The notes beneath the pieces were generated by a model. The model saw nothing but the letters and a program-made list of their open reading frames with translations, made no database searches and was not told the DNA's origin. A program made the translations under genes and the position numbers. Shown here piece by piece: positions 47,877 through 56,628 of a DNA stretch of 64,000 bases (position 1 is the stretch's first letter; every line of letters begins with the position of its first letter). Source of the stretch: Pelagerythrobacter aerophilus (GTDB taxonomy: Bacteria; Pseudomonadota; Alphaproteobacteria; Sphingomonadales; Sphingomonadaceae); assembly GCF_003581645.1 (NCBI RefSeq), contig NZ_QXFK01000014.1, forward strand, positions 186,001-250,000. Reading direction: 5' to 3'.

Positions 47877-48584
47877 TCAGCGCAGCCGCTTGATCCAGAT
47901 CTGCCCGCCGTCACGCCGTTCGGTGGCGAAGTTGGGGATGGTCTCGATCATGTCGATCAGCCGCGTAAAGCCGTAATTGCGCGTGTCGAAGCTGGAACGG
48001 TTGCCGGCGAGTTGGCCGACTTCGGAGAGTTTGGCGAAGCCTTTCTCGTCACGCTTGCTCGCATTGTAGGCGTCGAAAAGGAGCTGCAGCAGCTCCTGGT
48101 CGAGCTTGCCGTCCTTGCCGTTGGCGCGCTCCTCCTTCTCGGCACGGATCAGTGCGTCGACGTCGATGAAGCGCGTGCAGGCCTGGCGGAAAGCCTCCGG
48201 CGTCTTGGGGCTGCCGAAGCCGTAGACGGGATATCCGTCCTGCCGAATGCGCATCGCGAGCGGCATGAAGTCGCTGTCCGAGCTCATGATGCCGAAACCG
48301 TGCACGCGGCCACGATACATCAGATCCATCGCGTCGATGGTCATCTTCATGTCGGTCGCATTCTTGCCGCGCGTGAGATCGAACTGCTGCTGCGGTTCGA
48401 TGCCGTAGCGATGAACAAGGTCGGCCCAGCTCTTGAGCGCAGGCTTGCGCCAGTTGCCGTAAGCGCGCCGGATGTTGACCTGGCCGAGCTCCGCCAGAAC
48501 GGTCAGCACCGGATCGATGCCGGCAGGGCTCGCGTTGTCTGAGTCGATCAGGAGGGCGATGTTGCGTTGCAGCTCTTCGGCCAT
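47877..48584 (-). CDS. NYN-domain (LabA/DUF88-type) protein with OST-HTH/LOTUS end
   Basis: 235 residues. The N-terminal NYN domain (PIN-like fold) has acidic residues in IALLIDSDNASPAGI, DMKMTIDAMDLMYRG and GIMSSDSDFMPLAM, the expected metal-binding aspartates of this RNase family. The C-terminal 75 residues (KDGKLDQELLQLLFDAYNAS onward) fit an OST-HTH/LOTUS domain, a likely RNA-binding module. Function is unknown; a role in RNA decay is inferred. It ends 8 bases after the facing terminator. Confidence 0.88.
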   Translation of the reverse strand: MAEELQRNIALLIDSDNASPAGIDPVLTVLAELGQVNIRRAYGNWRKPALKSWADLVHRYGIEPQQQFDLTRGKNATDMKMTIDAMDLMYRGRVHGFGIMSSDSDFMPLAMRIRQDGYPVYGFGSPKTPEAFRQACTRFIDVDALIRAEKEERANGKDGKLDQELLQLLFDAYNASKRDEKGFAKLSEVGQLAGNRSSFDTRNYGFTRLIDMIETIPNFATERRDGGQIWIKRLR

Positions 48585-48623
48585 GTGCGGCTACATGCCG
48601 GGCCGAGCGAGGCGTGACAAGCG

Positions 48624-49262
48624 CTAGTCGGCGGGATTGAATTCGCCCGTCTGCTCGTCAAGCAGGTGGAGCACGCCGTCCGAAATAGCGAAGAACGCAC
48701 CATAGAGCTTGAGGGAACCTTTGCCCTCCTTCGCCTGCACGCATGGAAAGGTCCGCAGGTTCTTTAGGCTGACTTTGACGGCGGCATGTTCCAGCGCGCG
48801 CTCCGCTTCGCGGCCTTCGGTCCCGAGCTCGGCGACGATCGGATCGCGTACCTCGTCGAGCATGGCCACCCAATTGGCGATGAAACCACCCTCGCCGGGC
48901 CGGGTACCGTGCAGATCTTGTGTCAGCGCCGCCTTGCAGCCGCCGCAGAAGCCATGTCCCATGACAACAACTTCGCGAACGTTGAGGAACTGGATTGCGA
49001 ATTCCAGGGCCGCGGAGACGCCGTGGTTGCCCGGGGTGGTTTCGAACGGCGGTACCATCGCGGCCACATTGCGTACGACGAAGATCTCGCCTGGGGCAGC
49101 GTCGAAGATCTGCATCGGATCAGCCCGACTGTCGGAGCAGGCGATGACCATGACCTGCGGCGATTGCCCCTCGGCAAGTTCGCTCCACCGTTCGCGCTGC
49201 GCAGCCCAGGCGTTCTTGCGGAAGTTGCGGTAGCCGTCGATCAGTTCTGCGAAGCTCTTCAT
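48624..49262 (-). CDS. can: Beta-class carbonic anhydrase
   Basis: 212 residues. It interconverts carbon dioxide and bicarbonate. Zinc ligands are visible: Cys and Asp in IACSDSRADP, and His and Cys in VVMGHGFCGGCKAAL. FVVRNVAAMVPPF and LEFAIQFLNV are usual family segments. The start MKSFAELIDGYRNFRK is chosen since GGGAGC lies at suitable spacing; a slightly longer start four codons upstream is possible. It is divergent from lipA. Confidence 0.95.
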   Translation of the reverse strand: MKSFAELIDGYRNFRKNAWAAQRERWSELAEGQSPQVMVIACSDSRADPMQIFDAAPGEIFVVRNVAAMVPPFETTPGNHGVSAALEFAIQFLNVREVVVMGHGFCGGCKAALTQDLHGTRPGEGGFIANWVAMLDEVRDPIVAELGTEGREAERALEHAAVKVSLKNLRTFPCVQAKEGKGSLKLYGAFFAISDGVLHLLDEQTGEFNPAD

Positions 49263-49327
49263 GCTCGCTCCCATGCCTCGCAGGGAAAGGGCTGGCAAGA
49301 CTGCAACGCCGCCATTAGATGGGCCCC

Positions 49328-50275
49328 ATGAACGATCTCTCCAGCGCACCCGTACCCGAGAGCCCGCGCCCCGAACGGCAGCGCAAGCCCGACTGGATCC
49401 GCGTCAAGGCCCCCGTAAGCAAGGGCTACCACGAAACGCGCCAGCTCATGCGCGAGCTCAATCTCAACACGGTGTGCGAGGAAGCAGCCTGTCCCAATAT
49501 CGGCGAGTGCTGGACGAAGAAGCACGCGACCGTGATGATTCTGGGCGACGTGTGCACGCGCGCCTGCGCGTTCTGCAACGTAAAGACCGGCATGCCGCGC
49601 ATGGTCGATCCGATGGAGCCGGAGAACGTCGCCATCGCGGCGGGCAAGATGGGCCTGCAGCACATCGTGATCACCAGCGTCGACCGTGACGATTTGCCGG
49701 ATGGCGGGGCGGGGCAGTTCGTCAAGGTCATCAAGGCGCTTCGGCGCGAGACGCCCGAGACAACGATCGAGATCCTTACCCCGGATTTCCGCGGCAAGAT
49801 GCGTCCCGCGATCGAGGCGATTTGCGAAGCCGGGCCGGATGTGTTCAATCACAATCTAGAGACGGTGCCGCGGCTTTATCCGACGATCCGCCCTGGAGCG
49901 CGCTACTACGCGTCGCTGCGGTTGCTCGAAGAGGTCAAGGCGCACGATCCGCTGATCTTCACCAAGTCCGGCATCATGCTGGGGCTGGGCGAGCAACGGC
50001 TCGAGGTTCACCAGGTGATGGACGACATGCGCAGCGCGGATGTCGATTTCATCACCATGGGCCAGTATCTTCAGCCGACCCCGCGCCATGCCAAGGTCGA
50101 GGATTTCGTAACGCCCAAGGCTTTCGCCGCCTACGGCTCGATAGCGCGCGCCAAGGGCTTCCTGCAGGTTGCCGCAAGCCCGCTCACGCGGTCGAGCTAT
50201 CACGCAGGCGACGATTTCGCCGAGATGAAGGCTGCGCGCGAGGCGAAACTGGCGAAAGCCTCGGCGCGGGCATAA
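49328..50275 (+). CDS. lipA: Lipoyl synthase
   Basis: 315 residues, a radical-SAM enzyme that inserts two sulfurs into protein-bound octanoate to make lipoyl groups. The auxiliary iron-sulfur site is [12 protein letters not shown] (C-x4-C-x5-C) and the radical-SAM site is CTRACAFC (C-x3-C-x2-C). Other family segments are [37 protein letters not shown] and [16 protein letters not shown]. Its product is needed by the lipoyl domain of PdhB in this window. ATG 49328 is preferred to 49319. Confidence 0.97.
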   Translation: MNDLSSAPVPESPRPERQRKPDWIRVKAPVSKGYHETRQLMRELNLNTVCEEAACPNIGECWTKKHATVMILGDVCTRACAFCNVKTGMPRMVDPMEPENVAIAAGKMGLQHIVITSVDRDDLPDGGAGQFVKVIKALRRETPETTIEILTPDFRGKMRPAIEAICEAGPDVFNHNLETVPRLYPTIRPGARYYASLRLLEEVKAHDPLIFTKSGIMLGLGEQRLEVHQVMDDMRSADVDFITMGQYLQPTPRHAKVEDFVTPKAFAAYGSIARAKGFLQVAASPLTRSSYHAGDDFAEMKAAREAKLAKASARA

Positions 50276-50361
50276 GTCTGCCCCTACCCCAAAGTCCGCT
50301 CAGCCGGCGGGCGGGGGTTGGCGACAAGTGCCCGGAATTAACGATTGCCTAGAAGACGAGC

Positions 50362-50823
50362 ATGCCCGGAATACGCGAGACCAGACACGTTCCCTACAGC
50401 GCCGAGCAGATGTTCGATCTCGTGGCCGACGTGGGGCGCTACAAGGAATTTCTGCCCTGGGTGATCGCGACCCGGGTCCGCTCTGACAGCGAAACCGAGA
50501 TGGTCGCCGACATGGTGGTGGGGTTCAAGAGCTTTCGCGAGAGTTTCACTTCCAAGGTGACCAAGCGCCGGCCGGAGATGATCGACGTGATCTATGTCGA
50601 TGGCCCGCTGCGCGACCTCGATAACGAATGGCACTTCACCAATCTGCCCGAGGGTGGATGCCGGGTCGACTTCGCGGTTGAGTTCACGTTCAAGAACCGC
50701 GTGTTCGAAGCCCTGGCGGGTCAGTACTTCGATCGTGCTTTTCGCAAGATGGTCGCGGCCTTCGAAGCCCGCGCGGAAGAGCTTTACGGCAATAGCAACT
50801 CGAGCGCGCAAAGCGTCGCCTGA
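50362..50823 (+). CDS. ratA: RatA/COQ10-type START-domain protein
   Basis: 153 residues, polyketide-cyclase/START fold. RHVPYSAEQMFDLVADVGRY and FLPWVIATRV open the domain; MVADMVVGFKSF and DNEWHFTNLPEGGCRVDFAV are typical of the COQ10/RatA group. In eukaryotes the relative COQ10 binds ubiquinone and aids respiration; in E. coli RatA was described as blocking ribosome subunit joining. The respiratory role is more likely in alphaproteobacteria, but this is inference. Its last 40 bases overlap the end of the convergent cinA-like gene. Confidence 0.9.
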   Translation: MPGIRETRHVPYSAEQMFDLVADVGRYKEFLPWVIATRVRSDSETEMVADMVVGFKSFRESFTSKVTKRRPEMIDVIYVDGPLRDLDNEWHFTNLPEGGCRVDFAVEFTFKNRVFEALAGQYFDRAFRKMVAAFEARAEELYGNSNSSAQSVA

Positions 50824-51284
50824 CGGCGCACTTCGGCCCGCCCGACGTTGCCGAAGTTCCTCAACTCGCCTTCGGGATCGCCGACTTCGCCGCGGGTGAC
50901 GCGGGCGAACACGACTGTGCCCACCGGCTTGAGATCGGAGCCGCCATCCGGTCCCGCCACCCCGCTGATGGCGACGGCAACATCGGCCTGACTACGCTCG
51001 AGCGCTCCCTGCGCCATGGCCCATACGCAGGCGATCGAAACCGCGCCGAACGTATCCATGATCTCGTTCGACACGCCCAGCATCTCGAATTTCGCCTCGT
51101 TCGAATAGGTAACGAAGCCGCGATCGAGGACCTTCGAGGAACCGGGAATTTCGGTCAACGCGGCGGTGACGAGGCCGCCGGTGCAGCTCTCGGCCAGCGC
51201 GACGCGGCGGCACGCCGCGAGATTTTCCTCCACGCAGCGGCGCGCGAGTTCTTCGATGTCGTCCGAGAGGAGCGCGCCGGCCAT
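50784..51284 (-). CDS. pncC: CinA C-terminal-domain protein (nicotinamide-nucleotide amidase type)
   Basis: 166 residues. VALAESCTGGLVTAALTEIP, FVTYSNEAKFEMLGV, AISGVAGPDGGS and PVGTVVFARV are the signature segments of the CinA C-terminal domain. As a stand-alone protein this is PncC, which deamidates nicotinamide mononucleotide in NAD recycling. The chosen start, MAGALLSDDIEELARR, lies just one base after the upstream stop. The 3' end overlaps ratA by 40 bases on the opposite strand. Confidence 0.92.
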   Translation of the reverse strand: MAGALLSDDIEELARRCVEENLAACRRVALAESCTGGLVTAALTEIPGSSKVLDRGFVTYSNEAKFEMLGVSNEIMDTFGAVSIACVWAMAQGALERSQADVAVAISGVAGPDGGSDLKPVGTVVFARVTRGEVGDPEGELRNFGNVGRAEVRRQATLCALELLLP

Positions 51285-51285
51285 G

Positions 51286-51813
51286 CTATTCGCCAGCCAC
51301 GCCAGCGGCGTCGGCACTGTTTCCATCCCGCTCTGCCATTTCGACCATAAAGCCGATCAGGCCTGCAATATTGTCGGCGGGTAGCGGATCGATCAGTTCA
51401 AGCCCCCGCTCCACGTCGACACATTGCGTCGGCTTGATCTCCGAAGCAGCCATCTGTTGCAGCAGGGCGGTGACGAAGGGCTTCAGCGCGTCATCGGGCA
51501 TCTCGGCCAGCATCGCGCTATCCACGCCCTGATCGTTACCCATGGTGGAGAGCGCCGCCTTTGCCGCGGGCCAGTGTGCGTCTGCGCCTTCGGCGAACTT
51601 GGCTACGAGCCGATCGGCGTTCCGCGCGACATACCCGTCGGGCGCGAGCTGGGCGGAACAGGTCGCTTGAAATCCGTTGAACAGCGCGGGCAAGCCGAAC
51701 CGAACTGCGCTTTCGATCTCAGGGCCGCTTGGCGCGGCCTGCGCATTCGCGGGGAGGGCAAAGAACGCCAGCGCCAGCGGCGCGAGAGCGGTACACGTCA
51801 GGGGGGCTTTCAT
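51286..51813 (-). CDS. Exported hypothetical protein
   Basis: 175 residues. A signal peptide (residues 1-26, LAPLALAFFALPANAQA) with likely cleavage at ANA-QA precedes an alpha-helical mature domain with two cysteines (ATCSAQL and PTQCVDVE) that may form a disulfide. I recognise no family. It lies between cinA and ispDF on the same strand with 1- and 9-base gaps, so the three are probably co-transcribed. Periplasmic location is inferred. Confidence 0.7.
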   Translation of the reverse strand: MKAPLTCTALAPLALAFFALPANAQAAPSGPEIESAVRFGLPALFNGFQATCSAQLAPDGYVARNADRLVAKFAEGADAHWPAAKAALSTMGNDQGVDSAMLAEMPDDALKPFVTALLQQMAASEIKPTQCVDVERGLELIDPLPADNIAGLIGFMVEMAERDGNSADAAGVAGE

Positions 51814-51822
51814 GGGATCCGT

Positions 51823-52974
51823 TCAATCCTTTCCGACCAGCGTCGCCACCGCCTGGGCGGCAATGCCTTCACCGCGACCCGTAAGCCCGAGTCCCTCGGT
51901 CGTGGTAGCCTTCACGCTAACCCCGCATACGTCGATCTCCAAGAGTTCTGCGACGCGTGCCCGCATCGCGTCCCGATGTGGGCCGATCTTCGGCGCCTCG
52001 CAAATGATCGTAAGATCCACGTTGACGATCCGATAACCGGCAGTGTCGACGAGCGCAGCCGCGTGCTCCACGAAGCGTCCCGACGATGCACCCCTCCACT
52101 GTGGATCGCTGGGGGGGAAGTGGCTGCCGATATCGCCCTCGCCGACAGCGCCGAGCAGCGCGTCGACCAGCGCGTGAAGCGCCACGTCCGCATCGCTGTG
52201 CCCGGCCAGACCCTTGTCATGTGGCACAAGCACGCCGCCGAGCCACAGTTCCTCGCCCGCGGCGAGGCGGTGCACGTCGAAGCCCATGCCGGTGCGGACC
52301 GAGGCAGGCTGGGGCATGAAATCCTCCGCGAATGTCAGTTTTCTGAGCGCTTCATCGCCTTCGACGAGCGCGACAGTTTGGCCGGCCGCACGCAGGACCT
52401 GCGCGTCGTCGCCGGCTGTCGCGTCGCCAAGCCAGGCCCGATGCGCGGTGAGAATATCGGCGAAACGGAACGCCTGCGGGGTCTGGACACGGCGCAGCGC
52501 TTCGCGCTGGGCGGAACCACCCATCGTGCCGCCATCGGCGATCGCAAGGCTATCGATGACCGGAAGGACGGGAATGGCGCCCGGATAGCTGGCAAGTGCC
52601 GCCAGTAGCCGCGCAATCACGGGGCGGGTGAGAGCGGGGCGAGCAGCATCGTGGATCAGTACGAGCTCCGGCGCGCTGGTTGTCAGCGCTTCGAGGGCGC
52701 GGTGCACCGACATTTGCCGGGTCGCGCCGCCGGTGACGAGTTCCACTCGCGCGAGGCCTGTCAGCGCTTCTCCGGCGACATTCTCGGCCCCTTCCGGAAT
52801 GGCGACGACCACCCGTCGTGCTCCAGCCTCGATCATGGCCTCTACCGAGTGGCGCACCACCGGCTTGCCGCGCCAGCGCGCGAACTGCTTGGGTACCGGC
52901 TGTCCCGCGCGCAGCCCTTTGCCTGCGGCGACGACGACCGCGGCGAATGGGGGCAGGGGCGAGCTGTCCGGCAT
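51823..52974 (-). CDS. ispDF: Bifunctional IspD/IspF isoprenoid enzyme
   Basis: 383 residues. The first 225 are IspD, MEP cytidylyltransferase: [34 protein letters not shown] and [11 protein letters not shown]. The rest is IspF, MECDP synthase: [19 protein letters not shown] with the metal-binding Asp and His, [19 protein letters not shown], and [20 protein letters not shown]. Both act in the MEP pathway for IPP. The fusion is typical of alphaproteobacteria. The start is taken at [10 protein letters not shown], since the longer frame adds an unusual basic segment. Confidence 0.96.
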   Translation of the reverse strand: MPDSSPLPPFAAVVVAAGKGLRAGQPVPKQFARWRGKPVVRHSVEAMIEAGARRVVVAIPEGAENVAGEALTGLARVELVTGGATRQMSVHRALEALTTSAPELVLIHDAARPALTRPVIARLLAALASYPGAIPVLPVIDSLAIADGGTMGGSAQREALRRVQTPQAFRFADILTAHRAWLGDATAGDDAQVLRAAGQTVALVEGDEALRKLTFAEDFMPQPASVRTGMGFDVHRLAAGEELWLGGVLVPHDKGLAGHSDADVALHALVDALLGAVGEGDIGSHFPPSDPQWRGASSGRFVEHAAALVDTAGYRIVNVDLTIICEAPKIGPHRDAMRARVAELLEIDVCGVSVKATTTEGLGLTGRGEGIAAQAVATLVGKD

Positions 52975-53051
52975 CGCCGCCGCGGCTAGCCGCTTGCGCG
53001 AAGCCGGGCAATCCACTATGCGCTGCCCAAATTTTAGGCACACCCTCGTAT

Positions 53052-54068
53052 ATGACTTCGCTTCCCACCCCTCCGGCTCTGAAGCCGATCCACGTCGGCC
53101 CGGTGACGATCGACTGTCCGGTGATCCTCGCGCCGATGACCGGCGTCACCGATATGCCGTTTCGCACGCTCGTCCGGCGCTACGGCTCCGGCCTCAACGT
53201 CACCGAGATGATCGCGAGCCAGGCTGCTATCCGCGAGACGCGCCAGTCGGTCCAGAAAGCTGCTTGGGACCCAACCGAAGAACCGGTTTCGATGCAGCTC
53301 GTCGGATGCGATCCAGAGTCGATGGGGGAAGCGGCCAAACTCAATGAGGACCGCGGCGCCGAGATCATCGACATCAACTTCGGCTGTCCGGTGCGCAAGG
53401 TCACCAACGGCATGGCCGGCTCCGCGCTGATGCGGGAGGTTCCGCTGGCGACCAGGCTGATGGAGGAGACCGTGAAGGCCGTTTCGGTGCCGGTGACGGT
53501 CAAGATGCGCATGGGCTGGGATCATGGTAGCCTCAATGCGCCGGAGCTCGCGCGGATCGCGGAGGATCTGGGCGTGAAGATGATCACCGTTCACGGCCGT
53601 ACGCGCAACCAGATGTACAAGGGGAGCGCCGACTGGGCCTTCATACGCAAGGTGAAGGATGCGGTTTCCATCCCTGTGATCGTCAACGGCGACATCTGCG
53701 GGGTCGAAGATGCCGCCAAGGCGCTCGAACAATCGGGCGCCGACGGCGTGATGATCGGCCGCGGCGCCTACGGCAAACCGTGGCTGCTCGGCCAGGTGAT
53801 GCACTGGTGGCGCACCGGGCAGACCCTCGGCAACCCAAGCTTCGACGAGCAGTACGATGTGCTCGTCGAGCACTACCGCGGCATGCTGGAGCACTACGGC
53901 CGCGATGTCGGCGCCAAAGTCGCGCGCAAGCATCTGGGCTGGTACACCAAGGGGATGCACGGGTCGGCCGAGTTCCGCAACCGTGTAAACTTCATCGACG
54001 ACCCGGATCAGGTGCTCGGCGAGCTGGAACGGTTCTATGAGCCATTCATGCGCCGCCGCGCTGCGTGA
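53052..54068 (+). CDS. dusB: tRNA-dihydrouridine synthase (DusB/NifR3)
   Basis: 338 residues, FMN enzyme that reduces specific uridines in tRNA. Motifs: [40 protein letters not shown] (catalytic cysteine), [17 protein letters not shown], and ANGDICG-like [12 protein letters not shown] and [14 protein letters not shown]. It heads the nitrogen-regulation block; nifR3-ntrB-ntrC-ntrY-ntrX is a well-known alphaproteobacterial order. Its stop overlaps the ntrB GTG start. Confidence 0.96.
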   Translation: MTSLPTPPALKPIHVGPVTIDCPVILAPMTGVTDMPFRTLVRRYGSGLNVTEMIASQAAIRETRQSVQKAAWDPTEEPVSMQLVGCDPESMGEAAKLNEDRGAEIIDINFGCPVRKVTNGMAGSALMREVPLATRLMEETVKAVSVPVTVKMRMGWDHGSLNAPELARIAEDLGVKMITVHGRTRNQMYKGSADWAFIRKVKDAVSIPVIVNGDICGVEDAAKALEQSGADGVMIGRGAYGKPWLLGQVMHWWRTGQTLGNPSFDEQYDVLVEHYRGMLEHYGRDVGAKVARKHLGWYTKGMHGSAEFRNRVNFIDDPDQVLGELERFYEPFMRRRAA

Positions 54069-55141
54069 CGATGGAGGACCAGCGGCCCGGGCCGGGTGCG
54101 CAGATCGCCGGACTGATCTTCGCCGTCCTGCTGCTCGATCCCGATCTGGTGGTCCGCGAGGCAAATCCGGCGGCCGAAGACCTTCTCCATCGCAGCGCCA
54201 AGCGGCTCGTGGGCGCCAAGTTGCTCGACGTTCTTGAACTCGACGATGCGCGCGTAGCGATGCGTCTGAGGGAAGCGGACGCCCGCCTCACAGTGCGCGG
54301 CATGACGCTGCGCTGCGGCGCACGTGCGACGCAGGTGAACCTGACCGTCTCTCCTCTTGCGTCGCACCCGGGCTGGCGGGTGATGACGATCTCCGAGGTC
54401 GGGCAGGGGGAGATGGCCGAGCTTCCCGGCGAGGAAACCACGCTTCGCGCACCGGCGATCCTCGCGCACGAGATCAAGAATCCGCTCGCTGCGATCCGCG
54501 GTGCCGGCCAACTGGTCGCGCGCAAGCTGGAAGAGAAGGACCGGCCGCTCGCCGCGATGATCTCGGACGAAGTCGACCGCATCGCTCGCTTGGTCGACCG
54601 CATGCAACGCCTGGGAAGCGAGCGTGCCGATCCGGTGGCACCGGTCAATCTTCACGTCGCGGTACGCAGCGCGATCGCAACGGTGCGCACGGCGGGCGAC
54701 AGCGACGTGGAATTGGTCGAGGAGTTCGATCCCTCGCTGCCGCCGGTGCTCGCCAGTCGCGACGCGCTGGAGCAGGTGCTGATCAACCTGATATCGAACG
54801 CTCGCGACGCCTGCGCCGGTGCAGCTTCGCCGCGCGTCACCATTCGCACGCGTTTCGCCAGCGGGCTCGTCTCCAACCTGAAGCTGGGGCGGGCGGTGCG
54901 CCTGCCGATCGAAATCACCGTCAGCGACAACGGTCCGGGAATCGAGCCAGCATTGTGCGATCACGTGTTCGAGCCGTTCGTGACGTCGAAGGCGAGCGGG
55001 CAGGGGCTCGGCCTCGCCCTCGTGCGCAAGCTGGTCCGCGATATGGACGGGCGGATCGGACATCAGCGCGACGAGCGCGCGGGCCTGACACATTTCCGCA
55101 TCCATTTGCCGCTGGCGAAGAACGAAGGGGAACAGGCATGA
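54065..55141 (+). CDS. ntrB: Nitrogen-regulation sensor kinase NtrB
   Basis: 358 residues, cytoplasmic. A PAS-like domain covers about residues 15-110, followed by HisKA with the phospho-accepting His135 in [18 protein letters not shown], and the ATP-binding domain with N-box [11 protein letters not shown]1 DNGPGIEP and G2 [10 protein letters not shown]. It phosphorylates NtrC when nitrogen is short (control by PII proteins in the family). The start is GTG overlapping the dusB stop, or ATG two codons later. The stop overlaps the ntrC start (ATGA). Confidence 0.95.
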   Translation: MTMEDQRPGPGAQIAGLIFAVLLLDPDLVVREANPAAEDLLHRSAKRLVGAKLLDVLELDDARVAMRLREADARLTVRGMTLRCGARATQVNLTVSPLASHPGWRVMTISEVGQGEMAELPGEETTLRAPAILAHEIKNPLAAIRGAGQLVARKLEEKDRPLAAMISDEVDRIARLVDRMQRLGSERADPVAPVNLHVAVRSAIATVRTAGDSDVELVEEFDPSLPPVLASRDALEQVLINLISNARDACAGAASPRVTIRTRFASGLVSNLKLGRAVRLPIEITVSDNGPGIEPALCDHVFEPFVTSKASGQGLGLALVRKLVRDMDGRIGHQRDERAGLTHFRIHLPLAKNEGEQA

Positions 55142-56550
55142 GCGGCAAGATCCTGCTGGTCGAGGACGACGCTTCGATCGCCACCGTCATTCGATCGGCA
55201 CTGGAAGACGAAGGTTTCGCGGTCGATCGCTGCGACAGTATCGCGGCACGCGACAGGCTGCTCGCTTCGGGCAAGTACGACGTGATGCTGACCGATGTCA
55301 TGCTTGCCGATGGTGACGGCATTGCGACGATCGATAGCGTCCGCGCTGCGTGCCCTTCCATGCCGCTGATCGTGCTGTCGGCACAGAATACGCTCGATAC
55401 GGCCGTGCGTGCGAGCGATACCGGCGCGTTCGAGTACTTCCCCAAACCGTTCGATCTGGAGGATCTGGTGCGCGCGGTGGCGCAGGCTGCCGGTTCGGGC
55501 GCGCAGCGCGGAGAGGAAGCGAAAGTGGGCGACGGCCTGCCTCTCGTCGGCCGTAGTCAGGCCATGCAGGCCGTGTACCGCATGATAACCCGTGTCCTGC
55601 GCAACGATCTGACGGTGCTGATTTTGGGCGAATCCGGGACCGGCAAGGAGCTGGTGGCGGAGGCGATCCATCAGCTTGGCCATCGCAAATCCGGGCCGTT
55701 CGTAGCAGTCAACGCAGCGGCAATCCCGTCGGACCTGATCGAAAGCGAGCTGTTCGGTCATGAAAAGGGGGCCTTCACCGGCGCTATCGCCCAGGCGATC
55801 GGCAAGTTCGAACAGGCCAACGGGGGTACGCTGTTCCTCGACGAGATCGGGGACATGCCCATGGAGGCGCAGACGCGGTTGCTTCGCGCGCTGCAGTCCG
55901 GGCGCATCCGGCGCGTCGGCGGGCGGCAGGAGATCGGGGTGGACGTGCGTATCGTCGCCGCCACGAACCGCGATCTCAAGCCGATGATCGCCAGCGGCAG
56001 GTTCCGCGAGGATCTGTTCTATCGCCTCAACGTCGTGCCGGTCCAGTTGCCGCCGCTGCGCGACCGTGCGGAGGATATCGAGGCGCTGGCCAAGCATTTC
56101 CTCGGCCATGCCGCGCGGGAGGGCCTGCCCGAACGCCGGATCGACCGTGCCGCTATCGCGCTGCTCGAACAGCAGCCCTGGCGCGGCAACGTGCGCGAAC
56201 TGCGGAACGCGATCTATCGCCTGTCGCTGATGGCGCGCGACGAGGTCATCGACGCCCAGACTGTCACGGCGGTCCTGGGCGAGGACTCGGCGTATCCGGC
56301 TCGGCCGGACAATGACGACAGCCTGCGCAGTGCGCTGGAAGGTTGGATCGCCGGTACCGCGCCGGCGCCGGGCACGGTCTATCACCGCGCACTTGCCGCG
56401 TTCGAACGGCCGCTGTTCGAACACGCGCTGGCGCAGACCGGTGGCAATCAGTTGCGAGCCGCGAAGCTCCTGGGCATCAACCGGAACACGCTGCGCAAGA
56501 AGCTTTCGGATTTGGCGATCCAGGCGGAGAGCTTTGTTCGCATTGCATGA
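55138..56550 (+). CDS. ntrC: Nitrogen-regulation response regulator NtrC
   Basis: 470 residues. The receiver domain has VEDDAS and the phosphorylation site MLTDVMLADGDG, with KPFD for the conserved lysine. The sigma-54-activating AAA+ domain has the P-loop GESGTGKE, the GAFTGA motif in GHEKGAFTGAIAQ and the Walker B GGTLFLDEIGDMP. The C-terminal Fis-type helix-turn-helix is RAAKLLGINRNTLRKKLSDL. It activates nitrogen-assimilation promoters with RpoN. The start ATG overlaps the ntrB stop. Confidence 0.96.
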   Translation: MSGKILLVEDDASIATVIRSALEDEGFAVDRCDSIAARDRLLASGKYDVMLTDVMLADGDGIATIDSVRAACPSMPLIVLSAQNTLDTAVRASDTGAFEYFPKPFDLEDLVRAVAQAAGSGAQRGEEAKVGDGLPLVGRSQAMQAVYRMITRVLRNDLTVLILGESGTGKELVAEAIHQLGHRKSGPFVAVNAAAIPSDLIESELFGHEKGAFTGAIAQAIGKFEQANGGTLFLDEIGDMPMEAQTRLLRALQSGRIRRVGGRQEIGVDVRIVAATNRDLKPMIASGRFREDLFYRLNVVPVQLPPLRDRAEDIEALAKHFLGHAAREGLPERRIDRAAIALLEQQPWRGNVRELRNAIYRLSLMARDEVIDAQTVTAVLGEDSAYPARPDNDDSLRSALEGWIAGTAPAPGTVYHRALAAFERPLFEHALAQTGGNQLRAAKLLGINRNTLRKKLSDLAIQAESFVRIA

Positions 56551-56628
56551 CCGTTCGTCGGCACCAACTTTCGTCTGGGCGAAATTGAGCTTGCAAAACT
56601 GCAACAGGAGCGTTGTAAGCCTGCAACT

